From: Pseudomonadota bacterium
GTDB taxonomy: Bacteria; Pseudomonadota; Gammaproteobacteria; Xanthomonadales; Xanthomonadaceae
NCBI GenBank assembly: GCA_023388355.1
Contig: JAEWGI010000080.1
Coordinates: 78,597 to 142,596, forward strand
DNA: 64,000 nucleotides
Direction of reading: 5' to 3'
Positions 63,972 through 64,000 of this stretch are shown one piece after another. Positions within the stretch are counted from its first letter, which is position 1. Each line of letters begins with the position of its first letter. The position numbers and the translations under genes are program-made. The notes beneath the pieces are model-generated. The model saw nothing but the letters and a program-made list of their open reading frames with translations, was not told the origin of the DNA and made no database searches.

Positions 63972-64000
63972 GTGAGCACCCGCATGGATGCGGCGCAGCA
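63972..64000 (+). CDS. Possible start of the next gene (lnt expected), cut by window edge
   Basis: GTG at 63972 opens a frame (V/M-S-T-R-M-D-A-A-Q) that runs to the edge, 3 bp after the corC stop, with another Met at 63984. Apolipoprotein N-acyltransferase usually follows corC in this operon; nine codons are too few to confirm it. Confidence 0.25.

Overview
The window is a GC-rich (about 70%) chromosomal segment from a gammaproteobacterium of the Xanthomonadaceae/Lysobacteraceae group (Lysobacter, Luteimonas or a near relative). This is inferred from the gene order (petABC-sspAB; miaB/phoH/ybeY/corC; gapA-DUF2339-DUF3999-pgk-pyk-fba), a Caulobacter/Xanthomonas-type TonB receptor, a GDSL autotransporter esterase, and the strong GC third-position bias. 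Nothing marks it as plasmid or phage. There is one tRNA gene, and no rRNA operon, CRISPR array or intact transposase.

Layout. 1-9.1 kb: a two-component system (kinase cut by the left edge), RimK, tRNA-Gly(CCC), an autotransporter esterase, thiS-thiG, trmB and an SLC13-type transporter. 9.1-16 kb: a locus for oxygen-independent ubiquinone synthesis. ubiD-ubiU-ubiV lies on the + strand behind an FNR-like box and converges with ubiT-nadA-nadB on the - strand. 16-24.9 kb: a PLP-dependent amino acid decarboxylase with its own FNR-like box, then mostly exported proteins, a frameshifted amidohydrolase, an RHS relic, a small Rieske ferredoxin, a fumarylacetoacetase-family hydrolase and mscL. 25-33.7 kb: an M28 peptidase, then a LacI-family regulator, mannose isomerase-type epimerase, PfkB sugar kinase and TonB-dependent receptor. 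These read as one sugar-uptake regulon because the same GGTAAC/GTTACC palindrome occurs in both control regions. 33.7-40.5 kb: an RNA methyltransferase, an AGS amino-acid symporter and an RND efflux pair.

40.7-51 kb is a glycolytic block on the - strand (gapA, DUF2339, DUF3999, pgk, pyk, fba). It is interrupted right after gapA by a 900-bp, lower-GC insertion. The insertion carries one orphan membrane-protein gene and is flanked by 73-bp direct repeats of the gapA 3' end and terminator. 51-57.8 kb holds an S1/P1 nuclease, a DUF3301 protein, sspB-sspA, the cytochrome bc1 operon and a lytic transglycosylase. 57.9-64 kb is the miaB-phoH-ybeY-corC line, with an inverted lipoprotein gene and an unknown exported protein inserted in it.

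The most interesting parts are (i) the oxygen-independent quinone/NAD locus with FNR-like boxes, (ii) the gapA 3'-end insertion with att-like repeats, and (iii) the predicted LacI-family sugar regulon, whose receptor-side operator overlaps a perfect hairpin. All coordinates and translations were read by eye. Family assignments rest on recognised motifs and overall resemblance, not on database searches.
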